Shown piece by piece: positions 1 to 7,965 of a stretch of DNA of 64,000 nt. Source of the stretch: Paenibacillus sp. FSL R7-0273 (GTDB lineage: Bacteria; Bacillota; Bacilli; Paenibacillales; Paenibacillaceae); contig NZ_CP009283.1 of NCBI RefSeq assembly GCF_000758625.1, positions 3,049,501-3,113,500 of the forward strand. Direction: 5' to 3'. How positions within the stretch are numbered: position 1 is the first letter of the stretch; each line of letters begins with the position of its first letter. The notes under the pieces were generated by a model. It was given only the letters and a program-made list of their open reading frames with translations. It was not told where the DNA came from and made no database searches. A program made the translations under genes and the position numbers.

Positions 1-2
1 AG

Positions 3-1877
3 ATTCTGCGGCGCATATGTGCAGCTTATGCGGACAGGCCGTTTGCCGTGGAGAAGGCGGAGCAGCTGCGCCCTGAAGCGCTCTGCCGTGCTGAGCTCCA
101 GCTGGCAATCCTGGAGCTGCGCCGGGCCGGGCTGCTGGAGCTGCGCCAGAAAATCTGGGGCGAGCAGCTGTACCAGATCCCTCCGCAGCAGCTGGCTGCT
201 GTGCAGCAGGAATGCTTTAGCTGCAAGCCGGAATCCCTTAATAGCGGACGTGTTGAGGTGACCTGGCCCGCAGAGGCCGGGCTGGCTGCACAGCTGTTCC
301 GCACGCTGGTGTTCATGCGCCAGGAAGGGCTTCCGCTGACAGGCAAAGGAGCCGTCCACAAGAAGCACTCGGGCAGACTGGCAGCTCAGCTGCCTGTCAA
401 GGATAAGCATCTGCGCGGCTTGTTCCCCAGTACTCCTGCAGATGAGACGGTTCCGCTTACTGTCACTGTGCTGCTGGATTTAATGCTTGCACTGGAGCTT
501 GCTGAACGCGGGGACAACGCTTACCGGCTGAAGACTGAGAAGATGAATGCTTGGCTTGGGCTCGCTGAGGCGCAGATGACGGAAATGTTATACGGTGTAA
601 TCCTCAGCCGTTACGCTGCTTCAGAGCCGGCCCAGCAGCATTTCCGGTATCTTCTGTCATCCGGCGCTTTCACGCCGGGCAGCTGGTATGTGCTCCGTGA
701 TTTAATGGATTTAATGCTGCAGTCGGATCTGACTGCAGGCAAGGATACCGAAGCGCTTCAGCCGGGCTGTATTGCCTGGCTGCAATGCATGGCAGGCTTC
801 GGCTGGTGTGAGCTGGGGACGGCGGCAGACAGCGGGGAGTGCTGCTTCCGCTGGACCCTGTATAAGCCGGTGCTTCCGGCAGGACAGCAGAATCAGGACA
901 CCGGGAATTTCTGCGCGGAACCCGGATACAGCGCGGGCGGAGCCGGAGGCGGCTTTATCGTCCAGCCGGATTTCGAGGTGCTGGTTCCGCCGGAGGTCCC
1001 CTACCGGCTGCGCTGGGGGCTTGCCGGCTGTGCGGAGCTTCTTGCCGGCGACGACCGGCTGTGGAGCTTCCGGCTAAGCCGTGAGAAGCTGGAAGAGGCG
1101 GCAGAGCGGGGCAGGCCGCCGGAAGCCGTGATAGGCTGGCTTGCGGCCCATGCCGCAGGCGGACTGCCTGATCAGGTCAGGCAGTCCCTTGCCCAGTGGT
1201 CGCGCAGCATTGGCCGGACCTCCTGGAAGGAGGCCATTCTGCTTGCCTGCCGGGGGGAAGGAGATGCTGCCGACATCGCTGCACATCCGCGGCTTGGAGA
1301 CTGCCTGACCCGGATAGGGCCGCTGCATTTCATTGTGCAGCATGGGCGCGCGGATCAGGTTCGCAGGGAGCTGGCGGCAGCCGGACTGGCACCGCCGCGG
1401 CTGATCGGAAGCGCAGGTGGAGACGCGCTTGCGCCTGCCGGGCTGCCGGAGGATGCTGGCCTTGCTCAGCAGGAGGCATACGTCCTTCCGGCACCTGAAG
1501 AGACCACAGGCCTGCTAGGCGGCACCGCAATGCTCAGGACCGTGCCGGTCCCGGCTGCGGAACCAGAGGATGGGCTGCTTCCCGGTGAAGAAGGCGTTCC
1601 GCAGATGTGGCTGAGGGAATGGCGGGAATACCATATCACTACCGCACAAAAGGTAATGGAGCAGGCTCACCGCTGGGGGATTAAGGTCCGTTTGTCTCTG
1701 GAGGGGGAAATCTGTGATTTCATCCCCGAGCAGCTTCACGGCAGGCCGTGGAGCGTCTCCGGCTGGCTGATGCCTGCCGGAACCGGGCAGTATGAAGCCG
1801 CGGAGCTGGTACCGGGAGACTGGAAGGAAATGAAGCTGCTGATTCCGGAGAAGAGGAGAAATTCCTCTTCTGCTTAG
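3..1877 (+). CDS. Helicase-associated (XPB/Ssl2-like C-terminal) domain protein, 5' end outside window
   Basis: The frame is open to the left edge of the window, so this is the C-terminal 624 residues of a longer protein. The GTG at 48 is an internal codon, not the start. From about residue 316 it carries the block FIVQPDFEVLVPPEVPYRLR followed by a helix-rich stretch ending in LPDQVRQSLAQW. This matches the helicase conserved C-terminal (XPB/Ssl2-like) domain found in actinobacterial and Firmicutes helicase-associated proteins. No Walker A or DEAD-type motif is visible in this part, so a helicase activity is not shown. The exact role is unknown, though a DNA repair or helicase-partner role is plausible. 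The domain call is fairly secure; the function is not. Confidence 0.7.
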   Translation: MLRRICAAYADRPFAVEKAEQLRPEALCRAELQLAILELRRAGLLELRQKIWGEQLYQIPPQQLAAVQQECFSCKPESLNSGRVEVTWPAEAGLAAQLFRTLVFMRQEGLPLTGKGAVHKKHSGRLAAQLPVKDKHLRGLFPSTPADETVPLTVTVLLDLMLALELAERGDNAYRLKTEKMNAWLGLAEAQMTEMLYGVILSRYAASEPAQQHFRYLLSSGAFTPGSWYVLRDLMDLMLQSDLTAGKDTEALQPGCIAWLQCMAGFGWCELGTAADSGECCFRWTLYKPVLPAGQQNQDTGNFCAEPGYSAGGAGGGFIVQPDFEVLVPPEVPYRLRWGLAGCAELLAGDDRLWSFRLSREKLEEAAERGRPPEAVIGWLAAHAAGGLPDQVRQSLAQWSRSIGRTSWKEAILLACRGEGDAADIAAHPRLGDCLTRIGPLHFIVQHGRADQVRRELAAAGLAPPRLIGSAGGDALAPAGLPEDAGLAQQEAYVLPAPEETTGLLGGTAMLRTVPVPAAEPEDGLLPGEEGVPQMWLREWREYHITTAQKVMEQAHRWGIKVRLSLEGEICDFIPEQLHGRPWSVSGWLMPAGTGQYEAAELVPGDWKEMKLLIPEKRRNSSSA

Positions 1878-1888
1878 GTGACCGGTTA

Positions 1889-1922
1889 TGTTATGATAGG
1901 GTAGTCTACATTGTGCTGTAGA
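1889..1922 (+). promoter_or_regulatory. Putative extended -10 promoter plus inverted repeat before ylbF
   Basis: TG at 1889-1890, one spacer base and TATGAT at 1892-1897 form an extended -10 element. No good -35 hexamer lies 17 nt upstream. A perfect 6-bp inverted repeat, TCTACA ttgtgc TGTAGA (1905-1922), begins where transcription should start. It could be an operator or a 5' stem of the ylbF message. Both are read by eye and untested. Confidence 0.45.
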
Positions 1923-1950
1923 ACATTACAACAGAAAAGAGTTGAAGTTC

Positions 1951-2388
1951 ATGAGCGTAGCGGAATTGAATACGGTCGATATGGCCGAAGTGCTGACATA
2001 CGCCTATGAATTAGGCGATATGATTAATCAATCCGCCGAAGTGTCGGATTATTTATACTGGAAGGGGCGCGTCGGCGCCAATTCCGAAATCCAGGCCATG
2101 GTCAGACGGCTGCAGAGCAAGAAGGAGCTGTTCGAAGAGACACAGCGCTTCGGGCATTTTCACCCCAATTACCATATGGCCAAGGATGAAGTAGCAGCAG
2201 TAGAGAAGGAGCTTGAGCAGTTCGAGGAGGTTGTCCGCTTCAAGCAGGCGGAGGCGACGCTGGACGATATTTTGCATTCCATGTCTGAAGCGATCGCATT
2301 CTCGGTGTCGGAGAGCATCAAGGTTCCGAGCAATGACCCGTCGCCGAAGGGCGGCTGCGGCAGCGGAGGCAAATGCTCCTGCGGATAA
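1951..2388 (+). CDS. ylbF: YlbF family regulator (RicF)
   Basis: A 145-residue, mostly helical protein of the YlbF/YmcA family. In B. subtilis YlbF (RicF) forms the Ric complex with YmcA and YaaT, binds [4Fe-4S] clusters, promotes RNase Y-dependent mRNA maturation, and is needed for competence, sporulation and biofilm formation. The C-terminus here ends in a glycine-rich, cysteine-containing tail (GGCGSGGKCSCG), which fits cluster binding. I chose the ATG at 1951 over the in-frame TTG at 1942 because family members begin close to this point; the ribosome binding site is weak either way. ylbG follows, as in B. subtilis. Confidence 0.85.
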   Translation: MSVAELNTVDMAEVLTYAYELGDMINQSAEVSDYLYWKGRVGANSEIQAMVRRLQSKKELFEETQRFGHFHPNYHMAKDEVAAVEKELEQFEEVVRFKQAEATLDDILHSMSEAIAFSVSESIKVPSNDPSPKGGCGSGGKCSCG

Positions 2389-2430
2389 GGTGCCGCTGGC
2401 AGGGGAGAGAAAGAAAGGGCGGATGAGCTT

Positions 2431-2694
2431 ATGTTTGCGGAACGGACAGGATATATCGTATGGGTCAGCGATGTCAAAGCGGCACGCAACCTGGAGAAAT
2501 ACGGGACACTGCACTATGTATCACGGCGGATGCACTATGCGGTAATGTACGTCAATGCGGAGCGTGCCGAGGAAGTAATGAAGAACGTCCGCAGGCTCTC
2601 ATATGTGCGCAAGATCGAACGATCCTACCGCAATGAGCTCAAGACGGAATACACCAGTAACGGGCAGGACAAGTCACGGTATTACGGGCTGTAG
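2431..2694 (+). CDS. ylbG: YlbG family protein (DUF2129)
   Basis: An 87-residue protein with the YlbG pattern: YIVWVSDVKAARNLEKYG near the N-terminus and a basic YVRKIERSYRNELKTEY stretch near the end. Its molecular function is not established. It is commonly encoded next to ylbF, as it is here, so a shared role is inferred. The start at 2431 is preceded by AAGAAAGGGCGG (2411-2422) at normal spacing. A strong terminator follows, closing the ylbFG unit. Confidence 0.85.
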   Translation: MFAERTGYIVWVSDVKAARNLEKYGTLHYVSRRMHYAVMYVNAERAEEVMKNVRRLSYVRKIERSYRNELKTEYTSNGQDKSRYYGL

Positions 2695-2716
2695 GATAAT
2701 TCATAGACGGAACAGA

Positions 2717-2746
2717 AGCAGGCGCTGCAGGCGTCTGCTTTTTTTT
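2717..2746 (+). terminator. Rho-independent terminator after ylbG
   Basis: A 9-bp stem (AGCAGGCGC / GCGTCTGCT, one G-T pair) with a 5-nt loop, followed directly by a run of T residues. It ends the ylbF-ylbG transcript. Confidence 0.85.
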
Positions 2747-2890
2747 ATAATGATACCTGTGTCCCGCTGCTTAAAATAAAACGGCCGGTTGTCGATATTT
2801 GGCAGAAGTTTTAATCACCGCTTAATACTTTGCGTATATGCTTGCAGTAAGAGTGATAAAATTCACGAAGACAGGCATACAGGTGATCAG

Positions 2891-3799
2891 ATGAATAAAG
2901 AGCGGGCCCTTGCCCAAAAAATAAAATTAATCCCCAGGTATCTGCAGCATTTAAATGTCAGGCTCAGGGGGGAGCTTCAGGAGCTCGGCCAATTATCCGC
3001 ATTGCTGGATATCATGAACAAAGAACGTCTGGACACGTATTTCCAGCCGATTTTGCAGCTGCGCTCCGGGCTTACGGTTGCACATGAGGTGCTGAACCGT
3101 CCTCCGTCCTCTGTCCATTTTCCCACTACCGAGCATTTCTACGAATTTGCCGGGCGGACGGACCAGATGTTCCGCTTTGAGCAGAACTGCCGGCGGATGT
3201 CGCTGCAGCGCTACATGGAACGGCTGCCGATGGAGGATCGTGCGAGCGGTACGCTTGTCTTCATAAACGTCCATCCCGGTGTGCTGAATGACGCCCGGCA
3301 TAAGAGCGGTGAGACCCTTGCCCTGCTGCAGTCACTGGGGCTGTCGCCGGAGCGTGTCGTGTTTGAGCTGACGGAGCGGCAGGCTGTCCAGGATTATATC
3401 GGATTTGAAAAGGTGCTGTCCCACTACCGGGAGCAGGGCTTCCGCATTGCGGTTGACGACGCAGGGTCCGGCTATAACAGCCTCAAAACGCTGGTGTACC
3501 TGAAGCCTGAATTTATCAAGCTGGACAAGTCACTGATCCGCGGGATTGAGGGCTGCAGAGAGCAGCAGGAGCTGCTGGAGCTGATCCGGGAATATGCTGC
3601 ACGGTCATCTACCAAGGTTATAGCAGAGGGGATCGAAACGGCGGAGGAGCTGGTATATTTGCAGAGGGCGGGTATCGAGTTCGGCCAGGGCTACGCGCTG
3701 GGCAGGCCGGCGCAGCTTCCGGTCCAGGGCAGTTGTCCGGTAGAGCCTATCAAAGCTGCTGGAAGGGGAGTCTATGGCTATGTTTCTTCAAATCGGTGA
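2891..3799 (+). CDS. EAL domain protein, likely c-di-GMP phosphodiesterase
   Basis: A 302-residue protein that would hydrolyse cyclic di-GMP to pGpG. After a short helical N-terminus the EAL domain fills the rest. Catalytic positions look intact: EVL at residues 66-68 (variant of EAL), FIN, FELTER, VDDAGSGYNSL, IKLDKSLI, VIAEGIET and FGQGYALGRP. No membrane segment or signal peptide is visible. I placed the start at ATG 2891, which has AGGTGA at 2881-2886. An in-frame start at 2789 would add 34 residues without family resemblance. The last 26 nt overlap the following GGDEF gene, so the two opposing enzymes are probably translated together. Confidence 0.88.
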   Translation: MNKERALAQKIKLIPRYLQHLNVRLRGELQELGQLSALLDIMNKERLDTYFQPILQLRSGLTVAHEVLNRPPSSVHFPTTEHFYEFAGRTDQMFRFEQNCRRMSLQRYMERLPMEDRASGTLVFINVHPGVLNDARHKSGETLALLQSLGLSPERVVFELTERQAVQDYIGFEKVLSHYREQGFRIAVDDAGSGYNSLKTLVYLKPEFIKLDKSLIRGIEGCREQQELLELIREYAARSSTKVIAEGIETAEELVYLQRAGIEFGQGYALGRPAQLPVQGSCPVEPIKAAGRGVYGYVSSNR

Positions 3800-4748
3800 A
3801 ATTGCGGAGCAAATCCCGGAGATTTCCCCGCAGCATAAATGCGAATATGTGGATCATATTTTCAAAGGCAACCCTAAGCTTCAAGGTGTATGTGTGACGG
3901 AGAACGGGCAGGCGGTGGCCTTGATTATGCGCATCCGCTTTTATCAGCAGATCGGGACGTTATACGGCTATACGCTGTATATGGGCAGGCCGGTGGAGCT
4001 TGTGATGGACCGCAATCCGCTGGTTGTCGAGTATAAGACACAGATTACGGAGGTCAGCAGACTGGCGATGGACCGCAACGAGGAGAACCTGTATGATTAT
4101 GTGCTGGTCATGCATGAGGGGCATTTGTTCGGAGCGGTGAGCGTACGTGAGCTTTTGCTTAATTTTGCTGAAATTCAGGCGGTGGCTGCCAGCTTTCTCA
4201 ATCCGCTTACCGGACTTCCGGGCAATCTGAGCATCAATGAATGGATGGTAAAATCGCTTTTGCAGGAGCAGTTCAGTGTGCTATACATAGATCTTGACCA
4301 TTTCAAGGCTTACAACGATACGTACGGATTTAAGGAGGGCGACCGGCTGATCCAGGCGGCTGCGGAGATATTGAAGCATTGCGCTTTGCAGCGGGAAGGG
4401 TTTCTTGGGCATATCGGCGGGGACGACTTTATTATTTTTATTAATGACTATCAGTTTGAAGAGTACTGCAAGACCATTATTGCGGAATTTGAAAAGGTGA
4501 TAAAAGGATTCTATCATCCGGGCCATCTGGCGCAGCAGTATGTGCTGGCGGAGAGCAGATCGGGCGGTGTCGAGAAAATCCCGCTGGTCTCCATCTCCGT
4601 TGCAGTAGTGACCAACCGTTTCCGCCAGTTTGCATCGGTTGAGGCCTTGTCCGAAGAGGCGGCGCGGCTCAAAAAAAAGTGCAAGAAGATCAAAGGCAGC
4701 AGCTTTGCAGATGATTCTGACCTTGCGGTAAGCAGGGCAGGCTCCTGA
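3774..4748 (+). CDS. CBS-GGDEF protein, likely diguanylate cyclase
   Basis: A 324-residue protein. Residues about 5-130 resemble a CBS-domain pair (ELVMDRNPLVVEY..., FGAVSVRELL), which usually binds an adenine nucleotide. The rest is a GGDEF domain: LYIDLDHFKAYNDTYGFKEG binds metal and substrate, and the signature reads GGDDF at residues 215-219, an acceptable active variant. The inhibitory RxxD site expected just before the signature is absent (QREG there), so product inhibition at that site is unlikely. The start has GGAAGGGGAG (3761-3770) in front of it and lies inside the upstream EAL gene. The enzyme activity is inferred from motifs only. Confidence 0.85.
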   Translation: MAMFLQIGEIAEQIPEISPQHKCEYVDHIFKGNPKLQGVCVTENGQAVALIMRIRFYQQIGTLYGYTLYMGRPVELVMDRNPLVVEYKTQITEVSRLAMDRNEENLYDYVLVMHEGHLFGAVSVRELLLNFAEIQAVAASFLNPLTGLPGNLSINEWMVKSLLQEQFSVLYIDLDHFKAYNDTYGFKEGDRLIQAAAEILKHCALQREGFLGHIGGDDFIIFINDYQFEEYCKTIIAEFEKVIKGFYHPGHLAQQYVLAESRSGGVEKIPLVSISVAVVTNRFRQFASVEALSEEAARLKKKCKKIKGSSFADDSDLAVSRAGS

Positions 4749-4849
4749 ACGGGAGGGCCCCAGCCGGAGCGGGATGCTTGAACATGCTGCGTCAATGCGG
4801 TAAGATTGACAACAATAAGAGCATGCCTAGACCCTTCCGGTGGAGAGTG

Positions 4850-5293
4850 ATGATGATGCATGGCAAAGGGATAGACTGGTGGGGGGCGTATGAGCCTTTC
4901 CACATCATGCTGAATGACTACAGGGTCGCAGATATCGTTATAACAAGCCATGCGCAGAGCCGTTATGCAGACCGGGTCAGCAGGGAAGGGGAAGCCGGGA
5001 CGGATGTTGCCGCCTATCTGTGGCAGAGCCTGAAGCAGAACCGGGTTAAGCCTTATCTGCAGAGTAAATACAACGCCTATCTGATCGATGAGGATACCGT
5101 GGTAATTGCAGAGTTCAAGGAGCTGGAGGGCGTCACCAGCCTGTCCGGCCGGCCGCTGCATATCATGGTGATCGTATCCTTTCTGGGGCGGATCTCGGCG
5201 ACTCCGCAGCTGCGTGATCTGCAGGGCTACTACTCGCGTCTGCGGAATACCCGCCGCGTGAAGCTGATGAAGAAGCGCCGCAGACGCAAATGA
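4850..5293 (+). CDS. Hypothetical protein downstream of the c-di-GMP module
   Basis: A 147-residue protein that I do not recognise. It has no signal peptide or membrane segment. The core (SHAQSRYADRV ... YNAYLIDEDTVVIAEFKELEG ... HIMVIVSFLGRI) looks like an alpha/beta fold, and the C-terminus is very basic (KLMKKRRRRK). Three consecutive ATG codons start at 4850, and GGTGGAGAG just upstream suits the second or third. It follows the GGDEF gene by about 100 nt with no terminator between, so it may be co-transcribed. A role in nucleotide signalling is only a guess by location. Confidence 0.65.
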   Translation: MMMHGKGIDWWGAYEPFHIMLNDYRVADIVITSHAQSRYADRVSREGEAGTDVAAYLWQSLKQNRVKPYLQSKYNAYLIDEDTVVIAEFKELEGVTSLSGRPLHIMVIVSFLGRISATPQLRDLQGYYSRLRNTRRVKLMKKRRRRK

Positions 5294-5308
5294 TGTACAG
5301 CACCATAA

Positions 5309-5345
5309 CAAAAAGGCATGCGGCCGAGGCCGCATGCCTTTTTTT
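5309..5345. terminator. Bidirectional terminator
   Basis: A perfect 11-bp inverted repeat, GGCATGCGGCC ga GGCCGCATGCC, flanked by A residues on the left and T residues on the right. It ends the unknown gene before the LysR gene. Confidence 0.85.
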
Positions 5346-5373
5346 AGAAGTAAATTGAAGGAGTCCTGATTAC

Positions 5374-6273
5374 ATGAATTTTCATCAGCTGCATATTTTT
5401 TATACGGTATCAGAGCAGGGGAGCTTCTCTGCTGCAGCCCAGCGGCTGCATATGACCCAGCCTGCGGTCACGATGCAGGTGCAGGCACTGGAGGATTATT
5501 TCGGCACCAAGCTGTTCGACCGCTCCAGTAAAAAGATCGTGCTCTCGGAAGCGGGACAGGTGCTGCTGCCGTATGCGCGGCGCAGCATCCAGCTGATCCG
5601 TGAGGCCGATCAGGCCATGACGGCATTTACGCATATGCTGGAGGGGCGGCTGCAGCTCGGGGCAAGCCTGACGATCGGCGAATATGTGCTGCCGCGGCTG
5701 CTCGGGCCCTTCGGCAAGGAATATCCCAACATTTCCATTACCATGAAAGTTATGAATACTTCACAGATTATAGAGGAGATTCATAAGCATCAGCTGGATT
5801 TCGGGCTGGTTGAAGCACCGGTAGCCCATCCGGCAATGGTGCAGGAGCCGGTAATGGGGGATGAGCTCAAGCTGATCGTACCGAGGGAGCACCCGTTAGC
5901 CGGGCAAGGCGGGGTTACCCTGGCGGATGCGCTGCAATATCCGTTCGTTCTGCGTGAGCAGGGATCAGGCACGCGGATAGTGATGGAGGAGCAGCTGCTC
6001 GAAAAGGGTCTTGACCCTGGAGCTATGAGGATCGTCATGGAGCTCGGGAGCACCGGTGCTGTAAAATCGGCGGTGGAAGCCGGACTCGGTATTACGATTA
6101 TTTCCGCATCCTCGGTCAAGCATGAGGTAGCGCTCGGATTGCTCAAGATTGTTGATATTACAGATGCCTCCTTTAAGCGGCAGTTCTATGCCATCCATCT
6201 GAAATCGACGCTGCTGCCGATTCCGGCAGTCACCTTCCTGACTTATCTGCGCGAGCATAAGGATGACCGTTAG
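5374..6273 (+). CDS. LysR family transcriptional regulator
   Basis: A 299-residue regulator of standard LysR length. The N-terminal winged helix-turn-helix is clear (FYTVSEQGSFSAAAQRLHMT, QPAVTMQVQALEDYFGTKLF). A periplasmic-binding-protein-like effector domain follows from about residue 90 (LQLGASLTIGEYVLPRLLGP). The effector domain resembles the CysL/RbcR branch, but I cannot name its ligand or targets. The start has GGAGTCC upstream. LysR regulators often control a divergent neighbour; here the upstream gene is co-oriented and separated by a terminator, so the target is not obvious. Confidence 0.88.
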   Translation: MNFHQLHIFYTVSEQGSFSAAAQRLHMTQPAVTMQVQALEDYFGTKLFDRSSKKIVLSEAGQVLLPYARRSIQLIREADQAMTAFTHMLEGRLQLGASLTIGEYVLPRLLGPFGKEYPNISITMKVMNTSQIIEEIHKHQLDFGLVEAPVAHPAMVQEPVMGDELKLIVPREHPLAGQGGVTLADALQYPFVLREQGSGTRIVMEEQLLEKGLDPGAMRIVMELGSTGAVKSAVEAGLGITIISASSVKHEVALGLLKIVDITDASFKRQFYAIHLKSTLLPIPAVTFLTYLREHKDDR

Positions 6274-6319
6274 AGCACATCCGGCTTTTATACAAACAGA
6301 TGAAGCGGGGGAATAAGGA

Positions 6320-6934
6320 ATGACTGTACGGATACAAGGGAGCAGGGTGATTCTGCGCGATCTGGCTGATGCTGATCTCCGGACCATCTACCATCACTAT
6401 TATGAAGCGGAAGACCAGGCGTTTCAGGAGTGGGACGGTCCTTATTACCCGGCCGAAGAAGAGAGCTATGAGGAGTTTACAGAGAGCTACCGTGGAGTGC
6501 TGGCGGTTACCCGGACGGACAAGCCGCGGTCAAGGCTGGTGATTGAAATAGACGGAAAGCTCAAAGGCATAGTCAACTGGTACTGGGTATCGGAGGAAAC
6601 GGACTGGCTCGAGATCGGGATCACCATTTTTGATTCCCGTTATTGGTCAGGCGGCTACGGAACCGAGGCCTTTACAATGTGGATGGCTTATCTGTTTGCT
6701 TCACTTGATACAGTCCGCCTTGGCATGGCCACCTGGTCGGGCAACGTCCGGATGATGGGGCTGGCTGCCAAATGCGGTATGGTCCTGGAGGGGCAGATCC
6801 GCAAAGCGCGGATTGTCCGCGGCGAATATTACGATGCAATCAAAATGGGAATTCTCCGTGAGGAATGGGAGAGCATGACCCGCGTACCTACTTTAGAACA
6901 ACGGGGTGGCACAGATGGACAGACAGCAGAATGA
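6320..6934 (+). CDS. GNAT family N-acetyltransferase (RimJ/RimL type)
   Basis: A 204-residue protein with the RimJ/RimL layout: VILRDLADADLRTIYHHY at the N-terminus, a central strand WLEIGITIFDSRYWSGGYGT that includes the acetyl-CoA pyrophosphate loop region, and the C-terminal VRMMGLAAKCGMVLEGQIRK. It would move acetyl from acetyl-CoA to an amine; the substrate is unknown. GGGGGAATAAGGA precedes the start. Its 3' end overlaps the next gene by about 20 nt, so the two are probably translated together. Confidence 0.85.
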   Translation: MTVRIQGSRVILRDLADADLRTIYHHYYEAEDQAFQEWDGPYYPAEEESYEEFTESYRGVLAVTRTDKPRSRLVIEIDGKLKGIVNWYWVSEETDWLEIGITIFDSRYWSGGYGTEAFTMWMAYLFASLDTVRLGMATWSGNVRMMGLAAKCGMVLEGQIRKARIVRGEYYDAIKMGILREEWESMTRVPTLEQRGGTDGQTAE

Positions 6935-7820
6935 CATTACGGTAAAAGACAGCGGCGGGACCGGGCTGCAGGGGCTTGCAGACCTGCATACCCATACCCT
7001 GGCATCGGACGGCATGCAGCCGCCTGCGGAGAATGTGCGGATTGCCTTCAATAAAGGGCTGTCGGCCGTAGCGATAACCGATCATGATACGGTCAGCGGC
7101 GTTGCAGAAGCGCTGGAGGCAGGACGGAAATACGGCATTGCTGTCCTACCCGGAGTAGAAATCAGCACCCGTGCGGAAGGTAAGGAGATTCATGTGCTTG
7201 GCTATTATATTGACATTGAACAGGAACTGTTTCTCTCCAGGCTCGCGGCGCAGCGTGATACCCGTGCCGCCCGGAACGAAGCAATCCTGGCCAGGCTGCG
7301 TGAGCTTGGTATCGATATTACGCTGGAGCGGGTGATTGCCGGTCTTGGACGTGACCTGAAGCCGGATGAGAGCATCGGGCGGCCGCATATTGCCGATGAG
7401 CTGGTAAGGCTCGGAGCTGCTGCCGATATGCGCGATGCCTTTGACAAATACCTGGCTGACGGAGCAGCGGCTTATGTATCTCCGCCGCGGATTACCCCGG
7501 AGGAGGCCTGTGAATGGATTATTGATGCCGGCGGAGCTCCGGTGCTGGCTCACCCCGGCCTCTACGGCGATGATGTGCTGGTGCAGGGGATCATTGCCCG
7601 CAGCGGATTTCGCGGCATCGAAGCTTATCATTCGGACCACAGCGCGGCTGATGCTGCGCGGTATGTTGCGATGGCGGAAGAATCCGGGCTGCTGGTTACC
7701 GGCGGCTCGGACTTTCACGGCGCGCGCCAAGGCGTCATTTTTCATGGCGATCTGGGCAGCGTGAACGTACCGGCGGCTGTGCTGGAGCAGCTCCGCGAAG
7801 CTGCGGGCAAACGCAGATAA
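6915..7820 (+). CDS. PHP domain metal-dependent phosphoesterase
   Basis: A 301-residue PHP (polymerase and histidinol phosphatase) protein. Metal-binding motifs are visible: DLHTHTLASDG, ITDHDTVSG, PGVEIS, HVLGYYID, HPGLYG, and GGSDFHG near the C-terminus. The layout is that of the RNase AM/YciV group, which acts on 3',5'-nucleoside bisphosphates and short RNA 5' ends; the exact substrate here is not proven. I chose ATG 6915, with AACGGGGTGG just upstream, over GTG 6906. It overlaps the GNAT gene and ends before a shared terminator. Confidence 0.85.
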   Translation: MDRQQNDITVKDSGGTGLQGLADLHTHTLASDGMQPPAENVRIAFNKGLSAVAITDHDTVSGVAEALEAGRKYGIAVLPGVEISTRAEGKEIHVLGYYIDIEQELFLSRLAAQRDTRAARNEAILARLRELGIDITLERVIAGLGRDLKPDESIGRPHIADELVRLGAAADMRDAFDKYLADGAAAYVSPPRITPEEACEWIIDAGGAPVLAHPGLYGDDVLVQGIIARSGFRGIEAYHSDHSAADAARYVAMAEESGLLVTGGSDFHGARQGVIFHGDLGSVNVPAAVLEQLREAAGKRR

Positions 7821-7903
7821 TACTGAAGGGCGGCACCGCTGTAAGGCGCTGTCCGGTCTATGAAACTGGCAGCTAATCTATTGACCGGAGCAGCGCACAA
7901 GAT

Positions 7904-7951
7904 AAAAGCCGTACCGCAGGAAGGTTTACGCTTCCGGCGGTACGGCTTTTT
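7904..7951. terminator. Bidirectional terminator between convergent PHP gene and rqcH
   Basis: A long stem of AAAAGCCGTACCGC paired with GCGGTACGGCTTTT, with further pairing toward the loop. It serves the + strand PHP gene and the - strand rqcH gene. Confidence 0.85.
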
Positions 7952-7965
7952 CGGTTTATGCGGGC

